From a virus, in the IMG/VR virus record IMGVR_UViG_3300041964_000077, positions 1 through 46,631 of that record: 46,631 nt of DNA. One strand, given 5' to 3'. Of this stretch, positions 13,162 to 20,345 are shown one piece after another. The notes under the pieces are model-generated. The model was not told the origin of the DNA, made no database searches, and saw only the letters and a list, made by a program, of their open reading frames with translations. Every line of letters starts with the position of its first letter. Position 1 is the first letter of the stretch. Both the position numbers and the translations under genes were made by a program.

Positions 13162-13602
13162 ATGACTCGCAGTAATTCATTAAAACAGGTTTACGAACGA
13201 ATCCTAGGCAGAGAGCTTTCTTCTAGACAGTGGCGGCGCATCAGATCTGAATATTTGAGCGGAACAGTGAATTTAGTAACTGTCAAAATTCACGCCCGAC
13301 TCAGGAAAATCAACGGACGCCGCAAGCTGACCTTGGCAGACGTTAACCGAGTTGAAGGGTTTGACCAGTTTGCTAGCTGCTTAGACGGTGAAGTGAAAGG
13401 CGAAGACATTTATGACGCCTTTGGGTTCCTTTCTCCTTCTCCCAGTCCTAGTACAATTCGCCGTTGGGGGATAGAACTTGGCTTACCACTCATCAAGAAC
13501 AAGTGGTATACGGCAGAAGAGGCGCAAAAATGGGTTCGATTCGTTGGCGATAGAACCCGATTCAAATTTCCAGAATCAGCAATTAAAAGGAGACGAGCAT
13601 AA
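13162..13602 (+). CDS. Putative DNA-binding protein
   Basis: A 146-residue very basic protein. The C-terminal half contains a MerR/excisionase-like helix-turn-helix (SPSTIRRWGIELGLPLIKNK, then WYTAEEAQKWV). The N-terminal half (LSSRQWRRIRSEYL, KIHARLRKINGRRK) is basic enough to touch DNA too. ATG 13162 is chosen, but TTG 13126 in frame is possible; neither has an ideal binding site. First gene of the long plus-strand operon, so it may regulate it. Confidence 0.55.
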   Translation: MTRSNSLKQVYERILGRELSSRQWRRIRSEYLSGTVNLVTVKIHARLRKINGRRKLTLADVNRVEGFDQFASCLDGEVKGEDIYDAFGFLSPSPSPSTIRRWGIELGLPLIKNKWYTAEEAQKWVRFVGDRTRFKFPESAIKRRRA

Positions 13603-13604
13603 AC

Positions 13605-14093
13605 ATGGAAACACTCAAAGCATTACTTGAGCAAAATGGGCGCAAACCTGAAGAGGCTGAAAGCCTTGCTTCTAAGTATGGCTATACGCCGGACTTACTG
13701 ACCGACTCTGATGCACGGTTAATCATCCAAGAGGAGTTACAGGCGTCAGCCCTAGCGCCAACTAACGGCAAGTCTGCACCTTCTGCCAAGCCAAAAGGGC
13801 GCGGACGGCAAAGCGTCAAACAAGTCAAGCTAGAGGACGCAATCATTCACGCCGCCAAAGAGACTGAGACTGAGTTGACCACGATGGAATCAGCCATCCG
13901 TCAGCATAAAGGCAAGTACGTTAAGGCGCGTACCGAGAGTATCGTCAACGAAATCCGCAACGCTTCCACTGAGATTGTGCAGGGTATAACCGAGAAACTA
14001 ATGGAGGAAACGGCTGACGCCGAATCCTTTCTCGAAATCGGTAACACATTTGGTGCGAACCTTTTCTCATCTTTCATTGAACTTGAAGCCTAA
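13605..14093 (+). CDS. Hypothetical coiled-coil protein
   Basis: A 162-residue protein with an N-terminal UBA-like helical part (KALLEQNGRKPEEAESLASK), a basic linker (KPKGRGRQSVKQVK) and a long helical C-terminal region (TELTTMESAIRQHKGKYVKA). Two bases after the DNA-binding gene. Unknown function. Confidence 0.6.
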   Translation: METLKALLEQNGRKPEEAESLASKYGYTPDLLTDSDARLIIQEELQASALAPTNGKSAPSAKPKGRGRQSVKQVKLEDAIIHAAKETETELTTMESAIRQHKGKYVKARTESIVNEIRNASTEIVQGITEKLMEETADAESFLEIGNTFGANLFSSFIELEA

Positions 14094-14250
14094 TAACGCT
14101 CTCGTCTGGATGGGTGCAGCCTACGTGGTCTTAATGTCACTAACACTTGGAGCGCTAATTTATGGACAACTACATCGAGATACAAGAGGAAGAGATTCAG
14201 CCCACAGTCAAAACGTCAATTTACAACAACGGACGATCAATACTTTTTGA
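14050..14250 (+). CDS. Small membrane protein 1 of the tandem set
   Basis: The frame contains a membrane segment (WMGAAYVVLMSLTLGALIYG) then GQLHRDTRGRDS and a Gln/Asn tail. The segment plus YGQL ending parallels gene 14162-14488 (LICGAMFYGQLQR). Start uncertain: GTG 14050 or TTG 14080, none with a good binding site. It may be a truncated paralogue. Confidence 0.4.
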   Translation: MVRTFSHLSLNLKPNNALVWMGAAYVVLMSLTLGALIYGQLHRDTRGRDSAHSQNVNLQQRTINTF

Positions 14251-14488
14251 TGTTAAGGGATTAAGCTCCTACGAAACCTCAAGGCTGCATGAAGAGATGG
14301 TTCAACAAGCTGCACAAATAAGGCAGCAAAACAGAGAATCGCAACTCATAACCTTAATAGCCTTTGGTCAATTACTACTTTTTTTGATTTGTGGAGCAAT
14401 GTTTTATGGGCAGCTACAACGAACAGAAGGAGGCGACAACCAACAAAGTTCGATTCAGCATCAACCCGGAAGGACAAATCGAGTTTGA
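14162..14488 (+). CDS. Small membrane protein 2 of the tandem set
   Basis: A 108-residue protein: a soluble N-terminal domain (SIYNNGRSILFDVKGLSSYE, then EMVQQAAQIRQQNRE) and one membrane segment (LITLIAFGQLLLFLICGAMF, about 60-80), then a polar tail. GGAG precedes the ATG. The soluble part is clearly related to gene 14406 (FDVKGLSSYE against FDAQGLSEWE), so these are tandem paralogues. Role unknown; the operon also holds a membrane ATPase. Confidence 0.6.
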   Translation: MDNYIEIQEEEIQPTVKTSIYNNGRSILFDVKGLSSYETSRLHEEMVQQAAQIRQQNRESQLITLIAFGQLLLFLICGAMFYGQLQRTEGGDNQQSSIQHQPGRTNRV

Positions 14489-14744
14489 TGCTCAAGGGTT
14501 GAGTGAGTGGGAAGCTACCGAGATAATCAGTCAGGTTGCAACCCAAGCCAGAGAACAACGCAGTGCAGCAAAAAAGATTCAGGAAATCAAAGCTCACCTC
14601 CGAATTCTTTATGCATTGCCTAGCCTTGGGCTTTGTGGTGGTGCTGGTGACGGGATTCAGTTTCACAATTTCCAGGATAATTTCAGGAGTTTTTACCCCA
14701 GAGGTTCAAAATGTCCAAAGATAGTATTTCGCTCATTCTTATGA
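14406..14744 (+). CDS. Small membrane protein 3, frameshifted
   Basis: Starts MGSYNEQKEATTNKVRFSIN with FDAQGLSEWEATEIISQVAT, the paralogue of gene 14162-14488. After QRSAAKK the frame loses its expected membrane segment. Removing one A from the run of six at 14570-14575 enters the frame of 14536-14724 and restores it, giving a two-domain protein ending ...FTPEVQNVQR. The apparent C-terminus after the break is therefore spurious. GGAG eleven bases upstream. Confidence 0.55.
   Translation: MGSYNEQKEATTNKVRFSINPEGQIEFDAQGLSEWEATEIISQVATQAREQRSAAKKIQEIKAHLRILYALPSLGLCGGAGDGIQFHNFQDNFRSFYPRGSKCPKIVFRSFL
14536..14724 (+). CDS. Membrane segment of protein 3 (other frame)
   Basis: The frame reads FFMHCLALGFVVVLVTGFSF then TISRIISGVFTPEVQNVQR: a typical single membrane span. 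It has no binding site of its own and fits as the C-terminal part of gene 14406 after a one-base correction. Confidence 0.5.
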   Translation: MQPKPENNAVQQKRFRKSKLTSEFFMHCLALGFVVVLVTGFSFTISRIISGVFTPEVQNVQR

Positions 14745-14836
14745 CAGCAGGGGTGTTCCTGCTATTTCACAACATCGGCTCAATGAGTGCGATCGCACTG
14801 CAAGACAATCAGGTACTTACAGCGGAGGTCAAATAA
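14711..14836 (+). CDS. Very small membrane protein, 41 aa
   Basis: A 41-residue ORF, MSKDSISLILMTAGVFLLFH then NIGSMSAIALQDNQ, too short for standard calling. One hydrophobic span, ATG inside the end of the previous gene and TAATG overlap with the next: a normal operon member. Unknown role. Confidence 0.5.
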   Translation: MSKDSISLILMTAGVFLLFHNIGSMSAIALQDNQVLTAEVK

Positions 14837-15048
14837 TGGTATTAGGTCGATTAGTTCCGTTCAACTCAAGTGGCATCAGCCACGGTCAAGGGCTAGCTTC
14901 TGGGCTTAATCCCGACGACATTAGAGCAGTGGAAGCTCGAACCAAGAAAGTGATGCAACGAGCTGGCAGAATGCCCATGAAGGCATCAGCTCAATCAGTA
15001 ATGAACGCAGCAAAGTTAGCCAAGTTTATGGAAACCAAAACGACTTAA
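14836..15048 (+). CDS. Hypothetical protein, N-terminal piece
   Basis: A 70-residue basic frame (MVLGRLVPFNSSGISHGQGL...). It ends at 15048, but adding one A to the AAAA at 15037-15040 continues as METKNDLINQQISHQERQIK and onward to 15281, a Gln-rich helical stretch. The full protein would be about 148 residues. Confidence 0.55.
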   Translation: MVLGRLVPFNSSGISHGQGLASGLNPDDIRAVEARTKKVMQRAGRMPMKASAQSVMNAAKLAKFMETKTT

Positions 15049-15281
15049 TCAATCAACAAATCTCTCACCAAGAGCGCCAAATCAAAGCCTCTCTAGACAA
15101 CAGAAGCGCTGCTATTAAGTTTGCTAGCACCAAGATGAGAGCAGAGCAAACCTGGCAGCAACAAGGACAGCAATTACAGGAAATGCAGCTTCAGTACAGA
15201 CTAGCCACTGGCGTAATTCAGTCTGAGTCGGTTGGTACTCAGCAAGCCTATGCCAAGCAATCCGCTATTGATTCGCTGTAG
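15041..15281 (+). CDS. Hypothetical protein, Gln-rich C-terminal piece
   Basis: An open frame without its own start codon: NDLINQQISHQERQIKASLD, TKMRAEQTWQQQGQQLQEMQ, ending AKQSAIDSL. It is helical and Gln-rich and continues gene 14836 across a one-base break. Its stop overlaps a GGAG that serves the next gene. Confidence 0.45.
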
Positions 15282-15290
15282 GAGTAAAAA

Positions 15291-15422
15291 ATGAAACCTA
15301 AAACCATTCAGCAACAGATAGCAGAAGAAAAAGCTAGACAAGAAAACGCTAAAGCTCAAGTAAAAGCGTACAAAGAAGCTTTAGCCAAGAAAATATCTGA
15401 AAGTAAGGGGACTGAACTATGA
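15291..15422 (+). CDS. Small Lys/Ala-rich helical protein
   Basis: A 43-residue ORF (MKPKTIQQQIAEEKARQENA...), one continuous charged helix. GGAG ten bases upstream; the stop overlaps the next ATG (ATGA). Unknown. Confidence 0.5.
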   Translation: MKPKTIQQQIAEEKARQENAKAQVKAYKEALAKKISESKGTEL

Positions 15423-15715
15423 CACGTTTTCAACTATCGCTAATCGCAACCCTTCTCGCTTCAGGACTGTGGTTAGCCCAACTAGCCACTTCATTCGCCC
15501 TGGTTCGGATGGGTTGTTGGCTGATAGTTTTTGGGTACTTCGTAGCGATCGCTGTTGATGCCTTCATCGACAAAGCCAAGCTTGAGGCAAGCGGCGAGTT
15601 TTACAGCGATTGGCTAGCTGCTGTCACCCCCCCACATTGGCTACGCGATTGGGCTGTTTTTTCTGGTTCTTGTGGGGGTGTATATCGGTTGGTGAAAGAT
15701 TGCGATTGCGGGTAA
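15419..15715 (+). CDS. Small multi-span membrane protein
   Basis: Two membrane spans are read directly (LSLIATLLASGLWLAQLATS and GCWLIVFGYFVAIAVDAFI). After AAVT the run of seven C at 15627-15633 shifts the frame: with six C the protein would end PHIGYAIGLFFLVLVGVYIG W at 15695, a third span. The ending as sequenced (15715) is thus suspect. Adjacent to the membrane ATPase, possibly a partner. Confidence 0.6.
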   Translation: MTRFQLSLIATLLASGLWLAQLATSFALVRMGCWLIVFGYFVAIAVDAFIDKAKLEASGEFYSDWLAAVTPPHWLRDWAVFSGSCGGVYRLVKDCDCG

Positions 15716-15754
15716 TCAAGCCCCTAGCTCAATGGCAGTGACGAGCGATCGCCT

Positions 15755-15783
15755 GAGAAGGATTAGTGATTCACCTTCTCTTT
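15755..15783 (+). terminator. Weak terminator-like hairpin
   Basis: GAGAAGG (15755-15761) pairs with CCTTCTC (15774-15780), followed by TTT. May attenuate transcription between the small membrane genes and the ATPase gene. Confidence 0.4.
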
Positions 15784-15792
15784 AAAAGCAAA

Positions 15793-15996
15793 ATGACTCG
15801 ACGCATAATCAATCTTGGTGGTGGAAACTACAACAAGCATATTGAGGGTAATTACATTGAAGGGAAGGTCAAGTCTTCTGAACCGCAAGCGGAACAAACT
15901 GAACGCAATATCACTAGCGACTCTGAGGTTATTAACACAAATGGAAAAAACTTTACCGAAAACTTGGGAGGAGTGAGAGTTAACCGAATCGACTAA
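15793..15996 (+). CDS. Small Gly/Asn-rich protein
   Basis: A 67-residue protein from ATG 15793 with the motif INLGGGNYNKHIEGNYIEGK. This G-N-Y-x(5)-G-N-Y-I-x-G pattern marks a family of small cyanobacterial proteins of unknown function, which may form a short beta-helix-like turn. The tail is hydrophilic (NITSDSEVINTNGKNFTEN). No clear binding site. Confidence 0.5.
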   Translation: MTRRIINLGGGNYNKHIEGNYIEGKVKSSEPQAEQTERNITSDSEVINTNGKNFTENLGGVRVNRID

Positions 15997-16018
15997 TTAA
16001 TCTGCGATCGCTGATGCC

Positions 16019-17623
16019 GTGACGGTGCTTTATCGAATGAAGTGCGATCGCCTGAGTTTTACAAAGGAGTTTGATGTGTTATTCCAAACCGAAAAAGCCG
16101 CCTTAAAGCCATCTCGAATCATCGCTAATGCCTATGACGCGATGTTTTTATCAAGCGCTGTGATTGGATTCGGCAGTGCTTTGCTGTTTGCAGGTTCTCT
16201 CGACAAGCTCAGTAAAGCCATGCTCACTACCACAGGTTTGGCTGGCATGGCTTGCTATACCATCAATTGCAAAGCATCTGAGAAAGTTCGCAAAGTAGAC
16301 AAGGCACTGGAGACGGTGCAATGGGATTCAATGAAGTATCAGCTCAAAGAAGAGGAGGAGGTGTACCAATTAGCGGCTGAGGTTGAGGGTACTACTCGCA
16401 AGGTTGAATTGATACTTAACAAATCAAACCCGTGGGAATGGGGATACTGGGCGCAACGAGCAGGAGTTGGGGCGAATATGCCGCCTCTGCAAGATTTGAC
16501 AAATGAGATTGTTGAGCAACCTACGAGAGTTAGCATACCTTCACCTGAAATTACAACCATTAGCCAGACTGAAGTTGATGGCATTGTCTCCCCTGATGAA
16601 CTCGTCAAGCTTGAGCAGCTATCCGCCGCATTCCCGCAATATATCCGAGTCGATGAGCGATGGATTGATGAGTTGTGTGACGCTGCCTCTAATCCGAATA
16701 TGAGCAAGCGCTACAACCATCATTTCTGTATAACCGGAGAAACCCAGTCAGGAAAGTCAACCATTGCTGGTGTCATCATCAACAAGGTAGCCGCCAAATC
16801 TGCCAGCCCTGCCACTATCATCGGCAACGACCCCAAGGACGGCGTTAGTCGATGGCTGTGCAAATTTAGCCATCGATTTGATGGAGTTGAGACGATTGAC
16901 AACTGGATTCAGTTCGCCTTCCAGAAAGCCAATGACCAGAAAAAGGCTTATGCTAAAAACCCTAAAGAGGTTGGTGAGATGTTTTTTGTCCAAGATGAGG
17001 TTGATTCTGTCTACAACAATGGCAAAGGCTTCTTGGGTTTTCTGGGTGCGGACAAGAAGGTGCAAACGTCTCAGGCTCAATCACTCCAGTCTCTGTGGAA
17101 CTTCCTGATCAAGTACATGGCAGGGGCAAAAGGTCACTACATTGGGATTGGTCAGTCTCCGCTGTCTGGTGACACTGGACTGTCACGACCGGCATACAAG
17201 TCCTGCTGCTTTATTGCACTGGGGAACACGGCAAACTATATTTTTGACCACCCTAGCGATTTCTTGAATGTCAACAAAGAAGTTCAAGAGGTCTTGCAGC
17301 AAGCGTTCGAGATGATGACCAACGCAGGACAGAGGTGCGCTCTCGTTATTCCAATGCGTGGTAATCCCTACGTTGCATTAATTCCTCAGTTCGACGTAGA
17401 CGGCTATCAGGCGGAGGTATCCCTGCCTGTTACCCAAATCGAAACTGATGAGCGGACATTTAAGACATCTGATCAACTCATGGAAGAAATGATCGCCTGG
17501 ATGCGATCGCTTGACGAACTACCCTCTCCTCAAGCGATCGCCTCTAAGTGGGAGTCTTTAAGCGGCAAGCCTCCATCAGAAAAGCTGCTAAAGATAATCC
17601 TTGAGAAGTTAGGTCTGGCTTAA
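16019..17623 (+). CDS. FtsK/HerA-like membrane ATPase
   Basis: A 534-residue protein with two hydrophobic segments near the N-terminus (about 41-61 and 66-84), a charged linker, then a P-loop ATPase: Walker A GETQSGKST at 240-248, IIGNDPKDG at 268-275, Walker B MFFVQDEVD at 321-329, and a sensor-like YIGIGQSP. This layout is that of membrane-anchored DNA-pumping ATPases (FtsK, VirD4, HerA). In a phage it could move DNA or anchor the episome. Start uncertain (GTG 16019, ATG 16037). The C-terminus has a small winged-helix-like end. Confidence 0.7.
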   Translation: MTVLYRMKCDRLSFTKEFDVLFQTEKAALKPSRIIANAYDAMFLSSAVIGFGSALLFAGSLDKLSKAMLTTTGLAGMACYTINCKASEKVRKVDKALETVQWDSMKYQLKEEEEVYQLAAEVEGTTRKVELILNKSNPWEWGYWAQRAGVGANMPPLQDLTNEIVEQPTRVSIPSPEITTISQTEVDGIVSPDELVKLEQLSAAFPQYIRVDERWIDELCDAASNPNMSKRYNHHFCITGETQSGKSTIAGVIINKVAAKSASPATIIGNDPKDGVSRWLCKFSHRFDGVETIDNWIQFAFQKANDQKKAYAKNPKEVGEMFFVQDEVDSVYNNGKGFLGFLGADKKVQTSQAQSLQSLWNFLIKYMAGAKGHYIGIGQSPLSGDTGLSRPAYKSCCFIALGNTANYIFDHPSDFLNVNKEVQEVLQQAFEMMTNAGQRCALVIPMRGNPYVALIPQFDVDGYQAEVSLPVTQIETDERTFKTSDQLMEEMIAWMRSLDELPSPQAIASKWESLSGKPPSEKLLKIILEKLGLA

Positions 17624-17976
17624 TGGGTCATTACTACCCTAGCCTCAACTGGGATGTACGCTACCCTCCAAACTGGGCAGACATTCGCAGAGCAGCCCAC
17701 AAAGCGACCGGGGGTATCTGCTGTTGCTGCAAAGTCAAGCCATCTACTACAGCACATCACACCCGATACTTGTGGAAAAAAGACAAAGAAGGGGTGAACG
17801 TGTTTCCTGTCTGCCCTACTTGTGACAAGCTTTGCCACTCTCCTAAGAACTGGGTCAAGCACAAGGGCAATCCACTCTGGAAAAGCCGAAACACTCCTCA
17901 GTGGGAAGCCAAGTTAAGGCAAGGATTTAACGAACTTAAGGAGCAACAATCATGCAAGCCAAGCAAATTTTATTGA
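17623..17976 (+). CDS. HNH-like endonuclease
   Basis: A 117-residue protein with GGICCCCKVKPSTTAHHTRY, then NVFPVCPTCDKLCHSPKNW. The CxxC pairs around TTAHH give an HNH nuclease fold with structural zinc: His-His for catalysis, N in VNVFPVC and the final CHSPKNW. ATG overlaps the ATPase stop (TAATG). HNH proteins near phage recombination genes often assist packaging or homing; which applies here cannot be told. Confidence 0.7.
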   Translation: MGHYYPSLNWDVRYPPNWADIRRAAHKATGGICCCCKVKPSTTAHHTRYLWKKDKEGVNVFPVCPTCDKLCHSPKNWVKHKGNPLWKSRNTPQWEAKLRQGFNELKEQQSCKPSKFY

Positions 17977-18119
17977 TTTTGTTTTGCACTTTGACGTTGG
18001 CATCTTGCCAAAAGATATCTCCTTCGCAAGGAAAGTATAACTGTCCTTTTTGGTGTCCCGATAGCGAAGAAGCTCAACCCCCAACTGGATTCAAAGAAAA
18101 CAACTGTCCAATTTACTAA
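17952..18119 (+). CDS. Small lipoprotein
   Basis: A 55-residue protein with a signal peptide MQAKQILLILFCTLTLASC and a lipobox LASC at 16-19, so Cys19 would be lipidated. The mature part is short and has four cysteines (YNCPFWCPD, NNCPIY). AAGGAG precedes ATG 17952. Small phage lipoproteins include Rz1-type spanins and superinfection-exclusion proteins; nothing here decides. Confidence 0.65.
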   Translation: MQAKQILLILFCTLTLASCQKISPSQGKYNCPFWCPDSEEAQPPTGFKENNCPIY

Positions 18120-18133
18120 AAGGAGCAACAATT

Positions 18134-18315
18134 ATGCAAGCCAAAGAAATTCAACATACATTAGAGTCTAAGGGCGTACCAACAGAGAAAGCCGTACCCG
18201 CCGCTGAGATATAGCCAAGGAACTAAGGGATACTAAACTGGTGCGGACATCACAAGAGCAAGCCACGATAACGGCAGCATGGGAATGCATAAGCAGTAAG
18301 AAAACACACGCATGA
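18134..18315 (+). CDS. Small helical protein, frameshifted
   Basis: From ATG 18134 (AGGAG upstream) it reads MQAKEIQHTLESKGVPTEKA then stops at 18214. A shift at 18209-18214 continues as IAKELRDTKLVRTSQEQATI to a TGA at 18313-18315, which overlaps the RusA ATG (ATGA). That coupling favours the longer protein of about 60 residues. The first residues repeat those of the lipoprotein gene (MQAK). Unknown role. Confidence 0.5.
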
Positions 18316-18698
18316 TCACCCTAAACATCACCCCAGTAGCAAAACCCAGAATGACACAATCCGATCGCTGGAGTAACCGTAGCTGCGTTGTTCAGTATTG
18401 GCAGTACAAAGACGCCGCTAGAGAAGCGATAGGCAATCGGCCATTCCCCCATCCAGCGCATATTATTTTTGTATTACCAATGCCGAATTCTTGGAGTGAA
18501 AAAAAGAAGCGCTTATTCGACGGACAGCCACATTGTCAGCGACCCGACTGGGACAATTTAGCTAAAGGGTTAATCGATGCTTTGTTTGATGAAGACTGCG
18601 AACTATGGGATGTTCGAGTAACTAAACTCTGGGGCAGGCAAGGGAAGATCGTCATCACCCCAATGGCGTCACCTATTCCTCAGTCCGTGGCGTCCTAG
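18312..18698 (+). CDS. RusA-like Holliday junction resolvase
   Basis: A 128-residue protein of RusA size. Signature elements: TPVAKPRMTQSDRW at the start, then HIIFVLPMPNSWSEKKK, and the catalytic RPDWDNLAKGLIDALFDEDC with the conserved D-x-D-N-L-x-K and following Asp. RusA is a homodimeric nuclease that cuts four-way junctions in recombination and late DNA processing. ATGA-coupled to the upstream small gene and followed by a terminator. Confidence 0.85.
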   Translation: MITLNITPVAKPRMTQSDRWSNRSCVVQYWQYKDAAREAIGNRPFPHPAHIIFVLPMPNSWSEKKKRLFDGQPHCQRPDWDNLAKGLIDALFDEDCELWDVRVTKLWGRQGKIVITPMASPIPQSVAS

Positions 18699-18797
18699 GC
18701 GTATTTTCCCGCGATTTTTGATACCCAACGGAAGAATCAGGCTTTCACGCCACAGAGTCACTCAGCCGAATATAAACCCGTCTTTTCGGACACTTTG

Positions 18798-18839
18798 CTT
18801 CCCACTGACTGCTTGTCGGCTTCTGGGAAGTTTTGTTTT
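18798..18839 (+). terminator. Rho-independent terminator after RusA gene
   Basis: CTTCCCA (18798-18804) pairs with TGGGAAG (18824-18830) and is followed by TTTTGTTTT. It ends the plus-strand operon. Confidence 0.65.
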
Positions 18840-18842
18840 ATC

Positions 18843-18859
18843 GACCGGAGACTCCGGTC
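18843..18859. repeat. Palindromic repeat, copy 4
   Basis: GACCGGAGACTCCGGTC, perfect arms around a central A. On the minus strand it supplies the TGA stop of gene 18858-19724. Confidence 0.9.
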
Positions 18860-19724
18860 ACTTTGATCGCACCACCCCAACCCCCGGCAACTTCGGAATT
18901 TCCACCCACGAGCATTCGCCTAAGTCGATCATCCCTGCGTAGATAGAGTAAGGTGCAACCTCATACTCTACCGCATCCGCTCCCTCGAACTTCATCCCAG
19001 GCTGATAGCCCCACATAGGATCGGGTGGCAGGTACGGGCATTCTGGGTCGTAGAAGCTTTTGCCATCGATAGGGCATATCAGATCAGTTGCAATAAATCT
19101 ACCCATCGACACGAACCCTCTGCATCCTAATCGAATCGCTTCTGCCGTCTTAGAGTAGCGAGGAAATGCAACTTTGAACTCTAGGGATATCAGCCCTTCT
19201 TTTTCTCCTACTTCTTTGTTGATATCAGCGTTTCCCGCTTGCTCTAAAATATCGGCGGGGGCGGGTTCCGATACTACTATTGCGTCAAATACGAATCCGC
19301 AGGTTTTGTCTACTGACTCCCAATCGTGATCGCTTTCAAACGGCAATGGTAACCCCTGACTTCTTACCCCTACGGCAAACTTCGCTAGTTCTTCCAACCC
19401 TTCACGGTTGAACTTCCACCCTGACCGGTTCACCAGATTATTAGCAGCGCGAATGGTGTACACGACTAGCTCCTCTGCTGCTACATCGGGCGTGTACATC
19501 TTGATTAGGTCGAACTCGTCGTCGGTTGGCACCCGAGGATAGGAGGCGCGTTCGTCATAGTCGTAGTCTTCCACCGGGTAGTCAAGGGGAATACTGACAA
19601 TTGCATCGGACGGCTTCCTGTCTCGGTATACCCTGACTGAGGCAGCATTGTGGCGAATTTCCTCTACCTTGCCAATGGCTGTCCCCACCTGGCTCTGCCA
19701 TTTGACAAACTTGCCGATTTTCAT
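18858..19724 (-). CDS. Possible prohead-protease-like protein
   Basis: A 288-residue protein. An N-terminal beta domain (MKIGKFVKWQSQVGTAIGKV) is followed by YTIRAANNLVNRSGWKFNRE and PLPFESDHDW, then LISLEFKVAFPRY, GFVSMGRFI and a Cys pair CPIDGKSFYDPECPYLPPD. The order (mutable substrate loop with H-D, I-S-x-E-F strand, then a C-P-x-x-G...C knuckle) recalls phage prohead protease or capsid-associated proteins that carry a CxxCG...CxH knuckle. The match is loose. It is isolated from the head genes at 39-41 kb. Stop codon is in repeat copy 4. Confidence 0.45.
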   Translation of the reverse strand: MKIGKFVKWQSQVGTAIGKVEEIRHNAASVRVYRDRKPSDAIVSIPLDYPVEDYDYDERASYPRVPTDDEFDLIKMYTPDVAAEELVVYTIRAANNLVNRSGWKFNREGLEELAKFAVGVRSQGLPLPFESDHDWESVDKTCGFVFDAIVVSEPAPADILEQAGNADINKEVGEKEGLISLEFKVAFPRYSKTAEAIRLGCRGFVSMGRFIATDLICPIDGKSFYDPECPYLPPDPMWGYQPGMKFEGADAVEYEVAPYSIYAGMIDLGECSWVEIPKLPGVGVVRSK

Positions 19725-19934
19725 TAGTACGATCGCTTAAATAATCTCAATCTTAACCCGCTATCCGGACTGGAGGGTGCGATCACCGTAGCTTGAAGTA
19801 TCGATAGCTTCACAGAACTTCATGCTGATTCTAATTGGGTTGATAGCGATGGGGATTAGCGGCATAACAGCGCTGGTGAGGATACTCGCTGTTTGGGAAG
19901 AGGAGTCGGAGTAAAATAGAATAAAAAGTTTTCA

Positions 19935-20294
19935 ATGAGACAGGATACTTTTGCTAAGTTTGCCCGTAAGTCTGCATTGGTGATGGGTTCACCTCGGACT
20001 TTTGCGATTGCGGTTGGGATTACCGTCGTTTGGGGAATATCGGGATTCTTCCTAGACTTTTCCTCTGACTGGCAATTATTTATAAATACCACTAGCACAA
20101 TATCAACTGGATTGGCAATTTTTCTAATCCAGAACACCCAAAACCGAGACTCCCGCGCAATGCAACTCAAGTTGGATGAAATCATTCGTTCAAACGCTGA
20201 TGCCCGAAATAAGGTAATTGCTTTGGAAGAAAAAGCCGACGAAGTGGTTGACGAATTGCAGGAAGAGTTTAAGCAATTGCGGGATGAAGAGTAG
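19935..20294 (+). CDS. Low-affinity iron permease family protein
   Basis: A 119-residue protein with the family pattern: FARKSALVMGSPRTFAIAVG, VVWGISGFF, FSSDWQLFINTTSTISTGLA, then FLIQNTQNRDSRAMQLKLDE and a coiled-coil tail (VIALEEKADEVVDELQEEFK). Two membrane spans at about 20-42 and 52-70. The family is named for iron uptake but most members are uncharacterised small membrane proteins. It is a lone gene with its own leader, flanked by minus genes, as expected of acquired cargo. Confidence 0.75.
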   Translation: MRQDTFAKFARKSALVMGSPRTFAIAVGITVVWGISGFFLDFSSDWQLFINTTSTISTGLAIFLIQNTQNRDSRAMQLKLDEIIRSNADARNKVIALEEKADEVVDELQEEFKQLRDEE

Positions 20295-20299
20295 CCAAC

Positions 20300-20326
20300 A
20301 AAAAACCGCCTTGTGGTGAAGGCGGT
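20300..20326 (-). terminator. Terminator of the antirepressor gene
   Basis: ACCGCCTT (20305-20312) pairs with AAGGCGGT (20319-20326); on the minus strand it is followed by a run of six T. It ends transcription of 20346-21053. Confidence 0.7.
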
Positions 20327-20345
20327 GGAAGTGATACCTGTGTAG

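Noticed and set aside
15722-15785. tRNA-like start (TAGCTCAATGGCAG with GCTC/GAGC arms)
   Set aside because: The D-arm resembles a tRNA, but no anticodon stem, T-arm or acceptor pairing follows, so it is at best a fragment.
18718-18942. 74-residue plus ORF
   Set aside because: Runs through a terminator and the repeat into an antisense strand; not protein-like.
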